This document shows, piece by piece, positions 54,201 through 62,452 of a DNA stretch of 64,000 nucleotides. The first letter of the stretch is position 1. Each line of letters begins with the position of its first letter. The translations under genes were made by a program, and so were the position numbers. The notes beneath the pieces are model-generated. The model did not search any database. It had not been told where the DNA came from and saw nothing but the letters and a program-made list of their open reading frames with translations. Source of the DNA: Pontiellaceae bacterium B12227 (GTDB lineage Bacteria; Verrucomicrobiota; Kiritimatiellia; Kiritimatiellales; Pontiellaceae); assembly GCA_029432775.1 (NCBI GenBank), contig JAROAZ010000001.1, forward strand, positions 186,001 to 250,000. Reading direction: 5' to 3'.

Positions 54201-55101
54201 GGAAGAGCACCGCCTGAATGTGCATCTGAGCGGAGCAGCAACTGCGTTTGCAAAATGGACCCTCCCGCCGGGCAAGGTATGGCCCGGTGCAGAACTCCCG
54301 GAATTCATCACGAGTGAAGACAGTAAACGGACGCGCGGATATCTGGCCCTTATGGCTTCGGCCACTGGAGTCGGCCGTACGGTATTCCTGAGCAAAACCG
54401 ATGCGATCTATGCTCATAAAGCCGGGTTGGCCCAGCTGTTCCGGATTCAGCAGAAGGATCAGGTTAAATATGTTGAAAAGCGCCCGCCCCTGACCCCAAT
54501 TCTTCAGCTGACGCTTTCTTCCATCGATGGCGATTTTATGACCGATCTCATGGACGGCGCCATTGTGGATGGGCTGACGAAGGACTCTGAAATCGAGATC
54601 CGGAATCCCGAACTCTTTGCCGAGCGCTCGCTTGCGGCCCGGGCCGGCCTTTATGAAATGGTGGAAGAAAATGCGCGCATTCTTGAAAATCTACTGGAAC
54701 AAAGGGAAGCCATTCTGGAATCCATATCCACCCTTAAGGCCGATTTTGATACATTGCACGATCTGGAGATGCAGCTGGAATTTCTGTTCCGCCCCGGGTT
54801 TCTCCAGACGCTGGATATTTTCAGCCGCTATCCCCGCTACCTGAAAGCGATGAGTGTGCGTGTTCAGAGAGCCCGGAACAACGCCGATGCCGATGCTAGG
54901 AAGCTACTCGAAGTGGCCCCCTTCCAAAACCGGTTACTGGAAAAACTGCTGGAGTCGGATGATATTTCATCCGCATACGACCTGCTTGAATTTTCGATGA
55001 ATCTTGAAGAGTTCCGTGTAAACCGGTTTGCCCCGGAAATTAAAACCCCCGTTAAGGTTTCTGCACAACGGCTTGAGGAAGCCTGGGCGAACCTGTTATA
55101 A
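51262..55101 (+). CDS. hrpA: HrpA-type DEAH-box ATP-dependent RNA helicase
   Basis: 1279 residues from ATG 51262 (a GTG at 51241 is in frame; neither has a good ribosome site). GTTGSGKTTQLPKIVYEAG is motif I, TQPRRLAATGMARRVA motif Ia, and LIIDEAHERSLNIDFLLGY motif II (DEAH). SSATLDAD is motif III, and TNVAETSITIPGIHYVIDSG and QRRGRCGRV are motifs V and VI. The C-terminal HA2/OB and HrpA-specific DUF3418 region fills residues ~600-1279, so the length fits full HrpA. HrpA rescues stalled ribosomes and remodels RNA. Two palindromes (51430, 53073) are translated within it as FQSLE and FSNDWK. Confidence 0.95.
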   Translation: MNQPETKELLQTVKKSLDGVLLRDRAHLNSLMRRVRQCIHDNKPSDQLAAKLKDAHFQSLERSKKRSSVELKLDYPEILPVSGKKDEIQELIKQNQVVIVCGTTGSGKTTQLPKIVYEAGSGKTGRIGVTQPRRLAATGMARRVAEEMDSDYGKGVGCQVRFDDSTCDETIIKFMTDGILLAETQRDRHLLQYDCLIIDEAHERSLNIDFLLGYIKNLLKVRPDLKVVISSATLDADSFSEFFDGAPVIEVEGRTYPVEDFFLPPGKDEELSNHILRAMRWISDVDDQGDVLIFLPGEREIKDATKKLEGQHWKNTEVLPLFGRLSMGEQQRVFKTGGRRRIILATNVAETSITIPGIHYVIDSGLVRLSRYNPRTQVQGLQIEQVSQASARQRRGRCGRVTDGICVYLYDKETLENSAEYTDPEIRRTSLAGVILQMDILSLPAIDRFPLIDPPSSTLVNEGYKTLWDIGAIGEERKLTGMGRDIARFPTDPHLARMLIQAREEGALPELMILVAFLSIQDVRERPTEKADAADLAHNQWKDPKSDFITILNLWDAVEEARRQSHGTLRKFCKKNFVNYRRVMEWRNLWQDLRENVRELKWKFSNDWKLDESHFDLIHRSLLAGLPANIGFKGEDREFTAARNRKFFIFPGSGLFKKPPEWVMTFSLVETTKLYARIVAEIEPEWLEAVAPHLCKAVYKQPEWDADKGFVYAKESILSGGLTLTNGKPVHFGPINPEEARKIFIKQGMVPANISTRGGWLKLHTKMLDEIQSLEEKIRRPGALLDADAIFDHFDRLLPDDVYSVKTLEQWIRKSKARIAMRLQDALYHQSNPVRPEDYPGWITFYEEDFHLIYTFEPGDELDGIALVCPSDKLAFLPDWGPDWLVPGWLEEKVNRLLRTLPKNLRTTISPIDQTVQLFCSSHIEKSGALLDAISKWLQSEFKLPVDASDFDEKSLPEFLRMKVIETKDDQIVTVHKSISEEHRLNVHLSGAATAFAKWTLPPGKVWPGAELPEFITSEDSKRTRGYLALMASATGVGRTVFLSKTDAIYAHKAGLAQLFRIQQKDQVKYVEKRPPLTPILQLTLSSIDGDFMTDLMDGAIVDGLTKDSEIEIRNPELFAERSLAARAGLYEMVEENARILENLLEQREAILESISTLKADFDTLHDLEMQLEFLFRPGFLQTLDIFSRYPRYLKAMSVRVQRARNNADADARKLLEVAPFQNRLLEKLLESDDISSAYDLLEFSMNLEEFRVNRFAPEIKTPVKVSAQRLEEAWANLL
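51430..51444. repeat. 15-bp palindrome with one end mismatch (in hrpA)
   Basis: TTCCAATCATTGGAG, one mismatch at the last base; translated as FQSLE. Confidence 0.88.
53073..53087. repeat. 15-bp palindrome TTCCAATGATTGGAA (in hrpA)
   Basis: Exact copy, translated as SNDWK in the middle of the helicase, the same frame as in the phosphoesterase gene. Confidence 0.95.
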
Positions 55102-55133
55102 AGATAATTCAAATACACAAATTGAGGAAAACC

Positions 55134-55799
55134 ATGCTTTCAGCTGTAATTTTTGATTTCGACGGAATCATCGTCGATAGCGAGCCCATGCATTTCAAAG
55201 CTTTCAATGAAGTTCTTAAACCGAAGAATATCGAAATGTCATGGGAAGATTATTGTGAAACCTATATCGGTTTTGATGACCGCGATGCATTCCGAGAGAT
55301 CTTTAAACTGAATCAGGTGAAGGTCTGCTCAAACGAAATTGCCAAACTGATTGAAAAAAAAGCGGCCGTCTTTCAGCAATATATCGAGAACGGCGAAGCC
55401 CAGCCCCTGCCGGGTGCGGTTGAGCTGATAAAGAGCATTCCGGTGCGTCTGCCGGTTGCGCTGTGCAGTGGCGCCCTCAGAGAAGATATTGATCCGATTA
55501 TTAAGAACCTCGGCATTGCCGATGCCTTTACGGTGATCGTTACGGCCGAAGACACCCCGAAGAGTAAGCCGGACCCGGCCCCCTACCAACTGACTCTTGA
55601 AAAACTAGGCATTGATGATCCGGCAACAGCAATTGCCATTGAGGATACTCCTGCAGGAATTGTCTCTGCCAAAGGGGCCGGACTGAAGGTGCTCGCCGTC
55701 ACGAACAGCTATGACCGTGATTTCCTGATGGAAGCCGATGCGGTAACGGATACGCTGGAAAACGTGTCCCGTCCCATTCTCGAAAACGTGGTGCTATAA
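55134..55799 (+). CDS. HAD-superfamily phosphatase, beta-phosphoglucomutase-like
   Basis: 221 residues from ATG 55134, with GAGGA six bases upstream. VIFDFDGIIVDSEPMH carries the nucleophile Asp (DFDG), PVALCSGALREDIDPI the Ser/Thr motif, TPKSKPDPAPYQL the Lys motif and AIEDTPAGIVSAKGAGLKV the final Asp pair. The cap domain between is the small helical type of beta-phosphoglucomutases and sugar phosphatases. Substrate unknown. A terminator starts at the stop codon. Confidence 0.92.
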   Translation: MLSAVIFDFDGIIVDSEPMHFKAFNEVLKPKNIEMSWEDYCETYIGFDDRDAFREIFKLNQVKVCSNEIAKLIEKKAAVFQQYIENGEAQPLPGAVELIKSIPVRLPVALCSGALREDIDPIIKNLGIADAFTVIVTAEDTPKSKPDPAPYQLTLEKLGIDDPATAIAIEDTPAGIVSAKGAGLKVLAVTNSYDRDFLMEADAVTDTLENVSRPILENVVL

Positions 55800-55829
55800 A
55801 AAAAGCTCCCTGTGTGCGGGAGCTTTTCC
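55799..55829. terminator. Terminator between the HAD and CBS genes
   Basis: AAAAAAAGCTCCC, a short loop, GGGAGCTTTT. The A-run on the left and T-run on the right mean it can serve both converging genes. A variant palindrome (TTCCAAAGTTTGGAA, 55826-55840) overlaps its right end. Confidence 0.88.
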
Positions 55830-55848
55830 AAAGTTTGGAAGCGACAGT

Positions 55849-56286
55849 TTACTGCATTGAGCCGCTGATATATGTTTCCAGATTCTTAATTTTGAAGTCT
55901 TTTTCAACGACCAGATACTTCACGACGTCACCGATCGAGACAATTCCGCAGAGCTGCTTGTCGCGCAGAACAGGTAGGTGCCGGATTCGGTTTTCGGTCA
56001 TCAGCTGCATGCATTCGTCAAGCGGTGTGCTCGGAGAAACCGTCTTCAGCGCGGTGGACATGATATCTTTGACAAGCACCTCATCCACGCTTTTTCCATC
56101 CAGCACAACCTTTCGGAAAACATCACGCTCGGAAATGATACCGACAACCTCGCCTGCATCCATCACTAAAGCGGTACCGGCCGAAATATCCTCCATGCGT
56201 TGAACCGCTTCCTTGATCGGCTGATCAGGTTTCACCGTTAAAACATCATAGCCCTTCGAATCCAATAGATTTGAAACAGCTCCCAT
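55849..56286 (-). CDS. Two-CBS-domain protein
   Basis: 145 residues consisting of two CBS motifs and nothing else: VLTVKPDQPIKEAVQRMEDI to VVGIISERDVFRKVV, and IMSTALKTVSPSTPLDECMQLMTENRIRHLPVL to GIVSIGDVVKYLV. Such proteins bind adenosine nucleotides and regulate partners. The partner is unknown. An AGGAGGT-like site (complement of 'cctcctg' just upstream) supports the start at 56286. Confidence 0.93.
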   Translation of the reverse strand: MGAVSNLLDSKGYDVLTVKPDQPIKEAVQRMEDISAGTALVMDAGEVVGIISERDVFRKVVLDGKSVDEVLVKDIMSTALKTVSPSTPLDECMQLMTENRIRHLPVLRDKQLCGIVSIGDVVKYLVVEKDFKIKNLETYISGSMQ

Positions 56287-56394
56287 GACTACCTCCTGTA
56301 CGTGTTAAGATTAATGTCTTACAGACCAAATCAGTATAGTCGGTATTTTTGATTGGACAAGGTTTTCGAATAAATAAGATCGAGTCCGAATAGA

Positions 56395-56778
56395 CTACAC
56401 CATCATCAAAGTCTTATCCGCCACCTTGACGCCATCAAGCCAGGTCATCAAACGCCATGCACCCCGCTTGTCTTCAACGGGAGCCCAGATCGTATCGCCC
56501 AGAAAAAAACGGAAGTCGTTGGTCTTCACATACAACTCACCGTCAAACGGCGGAGCAATCTCACCATCAGAACCTTTAAACGGAGGATGCTCGATTCTAA
56601 ATGTAATCTTGCTGTTGCGCGCATTTCGTATGCGGAGAATGTAGCCGAACTCGATATCCAGAGCGGTTTCAATTTCCGTTGTAATTTTCACAAGCGTCGG
56701 AAGCTCTTTACTCCCCCGGTCCCAGCCATCATACAGCCCATGGCTGTGCATTGTAATATCCGGTTTCTTCTTAGCCAT
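56395..56778 (-). CDS. DUF3859-like protein
   Basis: 127 residues from the ATG complementary to 56776-56778 (MAKKKPDITMHSHG), with AGGAAG a few bases upstream. The body reads KITFRIEHPPFK, DGELYVKTNDFRFFLGDTIW and VEDKRGAWRLMTWLDGVKVADKTL, which I associate with the DUF3859 family of small beta-rich proteins of unknown function. No signal peptide. It overlaps trmB by eight bases on the same strand and is probably co-transcribed with it; no functional link is known. Confidence 0.7.
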   Translation of the reverse strand: MAKKKPDITMHSHGLYDGWDRGSKELPTLVKITTEIETALDIEFGYILRIRNARNSKITFRIEHPPFKGSDGEIAPPFDGELYVKTNDFRFFLGDTIWAPVEDKRGAWRLMTWLDGVKVADKTLMMV

Positions 56779-57373
56779 TGTGCTTCCTGAATGAGCAGCG
56801 CCCAATTTCTTTGTGCGAAAAAATCAGTTCAAAATCAGTTCGCTCTTCATCATCAGGCTCAAATGTTTCAATCTCATCAAACCGCTCATCCTTTTGCAGT
56901 AACGCATAGATATCCTCAAAATATGGGAGATGATCGGTTGCCACATGCAGGCATCCGTCATTTTCCAATGTTCGGAAAAGGGCATCCATAAAAGCCGGAT
57001 TAAAGAGCCGGTTGTCGTTATGCCGTTCCTTCGGCCAGGGATCGGGGAAAAAGAAATAGTAGTTGGCCACATAGTCCGACGGCATCATCTTGCTGATGGC
57101 ATAAAAACCTTCCATACGGAAGACCCTGCAGTTTTCCCGCCCCGCCCTTTCACAACGACGTCCGCTGCTGTGAATCCGCCCGAGCTGTCGTTCAATACCC
57201 AGAAAGTTTCTTTCCGGAAACTTGCCGGAACGCGCAACAAGGAAGCGCCCTTTCCCCGAACCGATATCTATTTCAAGCGGCCGGTCCGGATGAGGAAAAT
57301 TGGATTTAAAGTCATACGGATCAAGCCAGTTGTCCGTCGTGATGCGTAAAGTTGTTTTCTTTTTCTTGCTCAT
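56771..57373 (-). CDS. trmB: tRNA (guanine-N7-)-methyltransferase
   Basis: 200 residues from the ATG complementary to 57371-57373. PLEIDIGSGKGRFLVA is the SAM-binding loop, NFLGIERQLGRI a family block, and YFFFPDPWPKERHNDNRL the highly conserved TrmB motif; CLHVATDHLPYFEDI follows. It methylates G46 in the tRNA variable loop. A variant palindrome (56963-56977) is translated as FRTLE. Confidence 0.95.
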   Translation of the reverse strand: MSKKKKTTLRITTDNWLDPYDFKSNFPHPDRPLEIDIGSGKGRFLVARSGKFPERNFLGIERQLGRIHSSGRRCERAGRENCRVFRMEGFYAISKMMPSDYVANYYFFFPDPWPKERHNDNRLFNPAFMDALFRTLENDGCLHVATDHLPYFEDIYALLQKDERFDEIETFEPDDEERTDFELIFSHKEIGRCSFRKHNG

Positions 57374-57583
57374 AAGGCGCGTACTGTTTACGAATTGATG
57401 AACGAAGGGCAAGTAAATCTAAATGGGAATCTACGACAGAGACTATATGCGGAAACCGACCAGGGAACCTCGGTTACGGAAACCGCATGCCCAAATAGAA
57501 AAAGCGGACAACAAACCCTCTTTATTAAAGCGAATAAAGTTTTGGCTTTGGAACCTGAAAAACCGGTAGTTATTTCTGCAATT

Positions 57584-57883
57584 CTATTTAAATCCCTGAG
57601 CCACCCAGCGCCCGCCCCAAAAAAGTCCAACGGGCAGAATGCCTCCCACGAGGAAAGGTATCCAATCCCCGTCGAACGGCTTTAACAGGATCACGGCAAG
57701 CATGATCCATAAAACTGAAACAAACAAAGCCAGGCGCAACATTCCTGTTTTTGGTCGATGTTCATTCGCTGCCACCTGTTGTTTGGTTTTCGGTGTCGAA
57801 CGACGCTTCATGAGTCTGGGCACTAGAAAGAGCCCGAGCAAGACGATCACAATGATTAAAATTTCTTTGATTCCGGTAAACAT
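57584..57883 (-). CDS. Small membrane protein
   Basis: 99 residues. Helix 1 (EILIIVIVLLGLFLVPRL) is followed by a basic loop (MKRRSTPKTKQQ), then two more hydrophobic segments (LALFVSVLWIMLAVILL and FLVGGILPVGLFWGGRW). The first segment resembles short TatA-like or 'twin' membrane anchors, but no recognisable domain follows. Function unknown. Located upstream of trmB on the same strand with a 210-base gap. Confidence 0.65.
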   Translation of the reverse strand: MFTGIKEILIIVIVLLGLFLVPRLMKRRSTPKTKQQVAANEHRPKTGMLRLALFVSVLWIMLAVILLKPFDGDWIPFLVGGILPVGLFWGGRWVAQGFK

Positions 57884-58089
57884 ATGCCCCTTTTTTCTCT
57901 AAAGAATCCGCTGAATGGCAATAAACATACGCGACGGGAAACACCCCTATCAACCCTAATATAAAGGGGTAACAAAATAGACATTTCTGCAGCATCCGAC
58001 AGATGAAAAAAAGTTAACCAACAAGCCTTGACGGCAACAACGATGAAAGATACTTTATGCGCTCGTTTGTACGGGAAACCAAACAAACA

Positions 58090-58163
58090 GCGGGCGTAGT
58101 TCAATGGTAGAACCCCAGCCTTCCAAGCTGGTTACGACAGTTCGAATCTGTTCGCCCGCTCCA
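58090..58163 (+). tRNA. tRNA-Gly (anticodon TCC)
   Basis: GCGGGCG at 58090 pairs with CGCCCGC near the end, followed by T and an encoded CCA (58161-58163). The anticodon stem CCAGC/GCTGG encloses CTTCCAA, anticodon TCC. The T-arm TTCGAAT is present. It reads gly codons GGA/GGG. A terminator hairpin follows. Confidence 0.95.
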
Positions 58164-58168
58164 TCTTC

Positions 58169-58198
58169 AAGGGGCTTATCTTAATCGATAAGCCCCTT
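58169..58198. terminator. Terminator after tRNA-Gly
   Basis: AAGGGGCTTATC, a six-base loop, GATAAGCCCCTT: a perfect 12-bp stem. It lies exactly at the end of the opposing PAS-phosphatase gene, so it probably serves both. Confidence 0.88.
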
Positions 58199-59424
58199 TA
58201 CTTTTGCTGGGCGGGTAGTAAATCGACCAATCGAAAGCCGACCAGGCAGACATCGTCGTCGAATGCGCCTTCGGCTGCGAACCGGCGGGCTTCGTTGAGC
58301 ATCGCGGGAAACAGCTCCCGCAACGTGAGTTCTTCGTGGCGCTGTGCGGCGGCCAGCAGACGTTTTTCGCCAAACTCCTCCTGCCCCGCGCCGGCAACTT
58401 CGTAGATGCCGTCGGTAAACAGCACGACCGCGTCGCGGGGATGAAGGAGTCGCTCAACCGTTGCGTATCCCACATCTTCGCAAATGGCCAGCGCCGGACC
58501 GGCGATCGATTCCCCTTGCTCAAACCACTCAGCGCATTGGTTGGCCGCATCCAACAGGATAGGAGTCGGATGCCCCGCGTTGGCCATACGAACGAGCCCG
58601 GTCGAGACATCCACCACCATGTAGCATGCGGTGGCATAAAGAAATTCATCCTCCTGGCGCATGATCGGTAACAGCACCTGATTCATATGCGCAAGAAAAT
58701 GCCCCGGATCTTTTTCCTTGTGCGATATTTCTTCCACGACAGCACGCACAATGGCCGTGCCGAGTGCCGCACGGACGCCATGCCCCATTACATCGCATAA
58801 AAAGATTCCAACTTCCGTTTTGGATAATTTCCGGATGGAACAAAAATCGCCTCCGACCATACCGCCGGCATGGTGATAGTGACAGAACCGCACCAGACTG
58901 TCGGCTGCATCCACCCCGTCGGGAAAGACCGGGTAGGACTTGGGAAAAAAGGTTTTCTGAAGTTCTCCCGCCATCTGCAATTCGGCTTCCATCTCCTCCC
59001 GAAAACGCCGGTTTTCTTCAGCATATGTTGAAGCGCGTATTTCCGCCTGCTTGTGCTCGGTTATATCGCGCGAAATTCCAAACGTACCCACAATGTCGCC
59101 ATCGTCATTATGCAATGGCATTTTTGATGTGGATACCCACGTCTCATGTCCATCCGCCCAGGTTTCCTTTTCCTCGATACCGAGGATGGGCTTCCCGGTC
59201 TTCATAATGCGCTGCTCGTCATCGAAGGCCGCACTGCCGTGCTCGTTGGAGAATATGTCGAGATCGGTTTTTCCAATCACCTCTTCTGGGGAGTTAAAAC
59301 CAAGCCATTTTGCTCCGGCATCGTTAATAAAAGTGATGCGCCCCTTATGATCCATGACATATACATTGTCCTGAATATTGTCCATCAGGCGCTTCATCAA
59401 ACGAATGTCATCAAGCCTGTTCAT
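58198..59424 (-). CDS. PAS domain-SpoIIE/RsbU-type serine phosphatase
   Basis: 408 residues from the ATG complementary to 59422-59424, with a GGGAG-like site upstream. Residues ~8-130 form a PAS domain (LMDNIQDNVYVMDHKGRITFINDAGAKWLG...TEHKQAE, in pieces). A coiled linker follows, then a PP2C/SpoIIE phosphatase: AGGMVGGDFCSIRKLS and LCDVMGHGVRAALGTAIV carry metal ligands, and DAVVLFTDGIYEV and FDDDVCLVGFRL close the site. Such proteins dephosphorylate anti-sigma-factor antagonists. The PAS module probably senses a small ligand or redox state; no sigma-factor partner is adjacent. Confidence 0.92.
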   Translation of the reverse strand: MNRLDDIRLMKRLMDNIQDNVYVMDHKGRITFINDAGAKWLGFNSPEEVIGKTDLDIFSNEHGSAAFDDEQRIMKTGKPILGIEEKETWADGHETWVSTSKMPLHNDDGDIVGTFGISRDITEHKQAEIRASTYAEENRRFREEMEAELQMAGELQKTFFPKSYPVFPDGVDAADSLVRFCHYHHAGGMVGGDFCSIRKLSKTEVGIFLCDVMGHGVRAALGTAIVRAVVEEISHKEKDPGHFLAHMNQVLLPIMRQEDEFLYATACYMVVDVSTGLVRMANAGHPTPILLDAANQCAEWFEQGESIAGPALAICEDVGYATVERLLHPRDAVVLFTDGIYEVAGAGQEEFGEKRLLAAAQRHEELTLRELFPAMLNEARRFAAEGAFDDDVCLVGFRLVDLLPAQQK

Positions 59425-59440
59425 GCTCCCTGCTTCCTTT

Positions 59441-62400
59441 TTATCCTGAACAAACGATCGGTTGGAGGATCCCCGAAGGAACCAGCACGGAATCGATGGA
59501 AAATTCATCGCCTTCAGTCAACCAATGATCGGGGCCGTTATGCATCCGACCTTGAGCACAATCGTGAAGCGGACCGAACGTGTTACGACGGGTCAGCACC
59601 ACTTCAACATCCACCGTTTGGCTGCAATCTGAAATATCCGCTTCAAAGGGATCCCATCCGAGTACCTGACCATCGACCCTGGCACAAGCACCTCCAATGG
59701 CTGAAAGCTTAAGTCGGCCGGCATTTCCAGGAATTGGAACATGATAGATGATGGCACCCGAATAGAACGGGAAACCCTGAGCACACAGGTCACCAATTTC
59801 AACCTTTCCAATCATTGGAACAATCGATCGCCGCATTCCCTGCTGTTCAACACCGAATTCTCCCAGCAGATAAACCGCCTCAATATTACTGTTTTCTGTG
59901 TAGCGCGTTTTCAAGACAATTGCGTTAGCTCCCTCCCGCAAAATATCTGCCGGGATTCGTGCGCGGTGGAACGCGATGTCGATCCAACGTTCTGATGAAT
60001 TCAGTCCAAGCGACTGCCCATTGATTTCAACCTGTAAATTTTCAGGTTCCTCGAGTATCAGATCGATCCATTCCGGCATCGTTTTGATTTCAAAGCCAAA
60101 GCGCAATTCAACATTGCACAGTTCCTGCACCGGTTGCTGCGCTACAAACCACGGTTGGAGCATTTCACCGCCGCGCCGCATGATCCCATGTGCATCGCGG
60201 ATGCGCTGGTCGATCTTCAGGACTTCCGTTGCAGCTTGCCACTCGGCGTCGCCGATTTTGTATTCCGCAAAATCAAGCACGCAGATGTTTGGTTCGGAAA
60301 GGGTGTAGTCGAACGGCCCATCGATTTTACAGGGGCTGGAAAGCCCCTGCTCTGGAGCGGGGGCTTTCCAGCCCCCCAGCTGTTTGGCGGCCACATACAG
60401 CTTCAGTCCACCAACGGGAAAATCGGTTGAGAACGTTTTCCATCCATCTATTATTTCCGTTGCAACAGAAAGGCGTTCGCCGGTTTCGCAGTTCCACTCC
60501 TCGATATCGAGATCAGTCTTGATACGCACCATTGCATTTTTGCGCCGCTCGTCGCGATTGACATTGAGCGCGGCAAAGATCAGCCCGTCATCCGTGCTGC
60601 GGATCTGCCCGAAAATATCCGGCGCATCGACCTTGGCGATCGATTCCGGAACGGCCTGGATTACAGCATTTTTTTCAAATGTAATTTTTTCAAAATTCGC
60701 CATGTCGATTTCAGCAGGAACAGCATCGATATGACTCGGGGCCTCGCCGCTCACAACCACCTTGCCGCCTTCTTCAGTAAACCGACCGAGCAACTCAAGC
60801 GTCGTGGAACGAATCGTATCCATGCCTGCGATGATGACCGTTTTGTACCGGGCACACCCCACCTTCAGCGTTCCAACTTCCACATCCCCCAACCGGGCAA
60901 TCATTTCCTCGTCGCCATAGTCAAAATCAATTTGGCTTTCGAGCAACCACGTGAAGAGTTGCTGGTATTGTTCTTCGAGCGTTTTGAGGTGCTCATCCTG
61001 TAGGGCCAGAATACTCGACCATCCCTGATAAACTTGCGCCCACAGGCTTTCGACCGGATTAATCACCAGCACATCGCAGACGGTTTTACCTTGCGCCATC
61101 ATCAAGCCAAACCGGGAGAAATAGTCCTCCACATGCTTATACTCTTCATGCCACGCCGACTGATGCATGATGCTGGCCGGATAGTCGCGCTTGGCCTCGC
61201 CTCGCATGGTGTACCACGAAAGATGGTGGCAGCGCAGGTTGACGCCCAGCAGCGCCTGCCAGTCGCCGACGGCCTTATGACCGGCAAAGGGCATCTGCCA
61301 GCCGGTGCAGCCGTAGAGCTCGGACAGCATTTGTGTCTTCCCGGTCTGCCGGGCGGCTGATGAAAGCTGTTTTACAATCCAGTAGTTTCGGTTGCCCTCG
61401 GACAACACATCGACGCCGGGCGCCGTCATATATTCATAGTAGCGCATGACCGAGCCGGACATCGCCGTCTGGGCCGTCAGGTTGTCCTCGTGCAGCACAT
61501 GGCCGGTCAGAATCAGATTGCGCTCTTCGCACCACTGCTGGCACGGAACGGCAAAGTTTTCGAGGAAGAGTTGCTGGAGCAGTTCCACATAGTGCCACTT
61601 GACCTGCGAAACGCGCTGCCCCTCCACCTGTAAAAAGAGCTCGGGCAGCTTCGGCCGCAGGTCATAGCCAAAGCGTTTTTCAAATTCATCGAACAGCACG
61701 GGCGTATACGGGGCACAGAATGCACCGTCGTCCCGATACATGGAAAACCCGTCCATCAGCGCACCGCGGTGCGGCTCATCCGTAAAAATGCCCTTGATGG
61801 ATTTCCCCAGACGGTCGCCGCATTTCTCCGCATACTTTTCGTGAGTTGATTCCAGAAACGCTTCGGTGGCATCGCGGTTCATCGTATCGATGTAGGTGTA
61901 GCCGTTGTAGAAGCCGCTCTTCCCCTGCTCCACGACAGAGAATCGCAATAACGTAGACGCGACGCCCTCGTCGCGTTCCCCGTCAGCTGAGTAAAGCGAC
62001 GGGGGCGTCGGTTGGCTTTCGCCTCGCTGCGCGTCTACGATATTTCTGCAAACCACACCATCCAGATCGCAGGTGAACTCAGCAATCACATCCTCGCCCT
62101 CGCCTTCGGGATCGACCTCCATCAGGATCGCTTTCTGACGATATTCGGGATGCTGCGAAACAATTCCGCCCGCGAGGCCGGAGGGCCAGCGGTCTTCATC
62201 GTAGAGCCAGGCTTCCATGCCGATCGATTCTGCGTAGTCGGCACAGACATTAATCAGCTCAAACCATTCGTCCCCGAGGTATTCGGTTTCCAGCCCGGTA
62301 CGCGAATGCATGAAAAATCCGCCCATGCCCATGGCTTTCATGACATCTATCTGATGCAGCAGCTCGTCCTTTTCCAGCTTGCCGTTCCAGCTCCAGAAGG

Positions 62401-62452
62401 GCTTGCCGCGCCATGCGACACCGGGGTTTTTAAATTCGTTATCCGTTATCAT
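59441..62452 (-). CDS. GH106-like glycoside hydrolase (alpha-L-rhamnosidase superfamily)
   Basis: 1003 residues from the ATG complementary to 62450-62452. The N-terminus KPFWSWNGKLEKDELLHQID, GGFFMHSRTGLETEYLG and AWLYDEDRWPSGLAGG is highly characteristic of GH106-related enzymes, and GIFTDEPH carries a likely catalytic acid. A beta-sandwich and jelly-roll region fills the C-terminal half. No signal peptide, so cytoplasmic or exported otherwise. Two dispersed repeats are embedded in frame: residues ~138-167 (61952-62039) and ~693-707 (60332-60375). Palindromes at 59725 (variant) and 59806 (exact) are translated near the C-terminus. Overlaps the upstream gene end by 14 bases. The sugar could be rhamnose or another 6-deoxy sugar. 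Confidence 0.82.
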   Translation of the reverse strand: MITDNEFKNPGVAWRGKPFWSWNGKLEKDELLHQIDVMKAMGMGGFFMHSRTGLETEYLGDEWFELINVCADYAESIGMEAWLYDEDRWPSGLAGGIVSQHPEYRQKAILMEVDPEGEGEDVIAEFTCDLDGVVCRNIVDAQRGESQPTPPSLYSADGERDEGVASTLLRFSVVEQGKSGFYNGYTYIDTMNRDATEAFLESTHEKYAEKCGDRLGKSIKGIFTDEPHRGALMDGFSMYRDDGAFCAPYTPVLFDEFEKRFGYDLRPKLPELFLQVEGQRVSQVKWHYVELLQQLFLENFAVPCQQWCEERNLILTGHVLHEDNLTAQTAMSGSVMRYYEYMTAPGVDVLSEGNRNYWIVKQLSSAARQTGKTQMLSELYGCTGWQMPFAGHKAVGDWQALLGVNLRCHHLSWYTMRGEAKRDYPASIMHQSAWHEEYKHVEDYFSRFGLMMAQGKTVCDVLVINPVESLWAQVYQGWSSILALQDEHLKTLEEQYQQLFTWLLESQIDFDYGDEEMIARLGDVEVGTLKVGCARYKTVIIAGMDTIRSTTLELLGRFTEEGGKVVVSGEAPSHIDAVPAEIDMANFEKITFEKNAVIQAVPESIAKVDAPDIFGQIRSTDDGLIFAALNVNRDERRKNAMVRIKTDLDIEEWNCETGERLSVATEIIDGWKTFSTDFPVGGLKLYVAAKQLGGWKAPAPEQGLSSPCKIDGPFDYTLSEPNICVLDFAEYKIGDAEWQAATEVLKIDQRIRDAHGIMRRGGEMLQPWFVAQQPVQELCNVELRFGFEIKTMPEWIDLILEEPENLQVEINGQSLGLNSSERWIDIAFHRARIPADILREGANAIVLKTRYTENSNIEAVYLLGEFGVEQQGMRRSIVPMIGKVEIGDLCAQGFPFYSGAIIYHVPIPGNAGRLKLSAIGGACARVDGQVLGWDPFEADISDCSQTVDVEVVLTRRNTFGPLHDCAQGRMHNGPDHWLTEGDEFSIDSVLVPSGILQPIVCSG
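59806..59820. repeat. 15-bp palindrome TTCCAATCATTGGAA (in GH106-like gene)
   Basis: Exact copy, translated on the minus strand as PMIGK. A variant, TTCCAGGAATTGGAA, lies 81 bases away at 59725-59739 and is translated as PIPGN. Confidence 0.95.
60332..60375. repeat. Perfect 16-bp inverted repeat inside the GH106-like gene
   Basis: GGGGCTGGAAAGCCCC (60332-60347) and its exact complement (60360-60375) enclose a 12-base loop. On the minus strand it encodes a Gly/Pro-rich loop within GGWKAPAPEQGLSSPCKID. The block is not expected in the protein family. Confidence 0.88.
61952..62039. repeat. Inverted repeat inside the GH106-like gene
   Basis: CGTAGACGCG (61952-61961) is exactly complementary to CGCGTCTACG (62030-62039). 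The phrase 'cgacgccctcgtcgcgtt' inside it is shared with the intergenic repeat at 22987. It encodes the hydrophilic stretch NIVDAQRGESQPTPPSLYSA and following residues, in frame. Confidence 0.85.
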
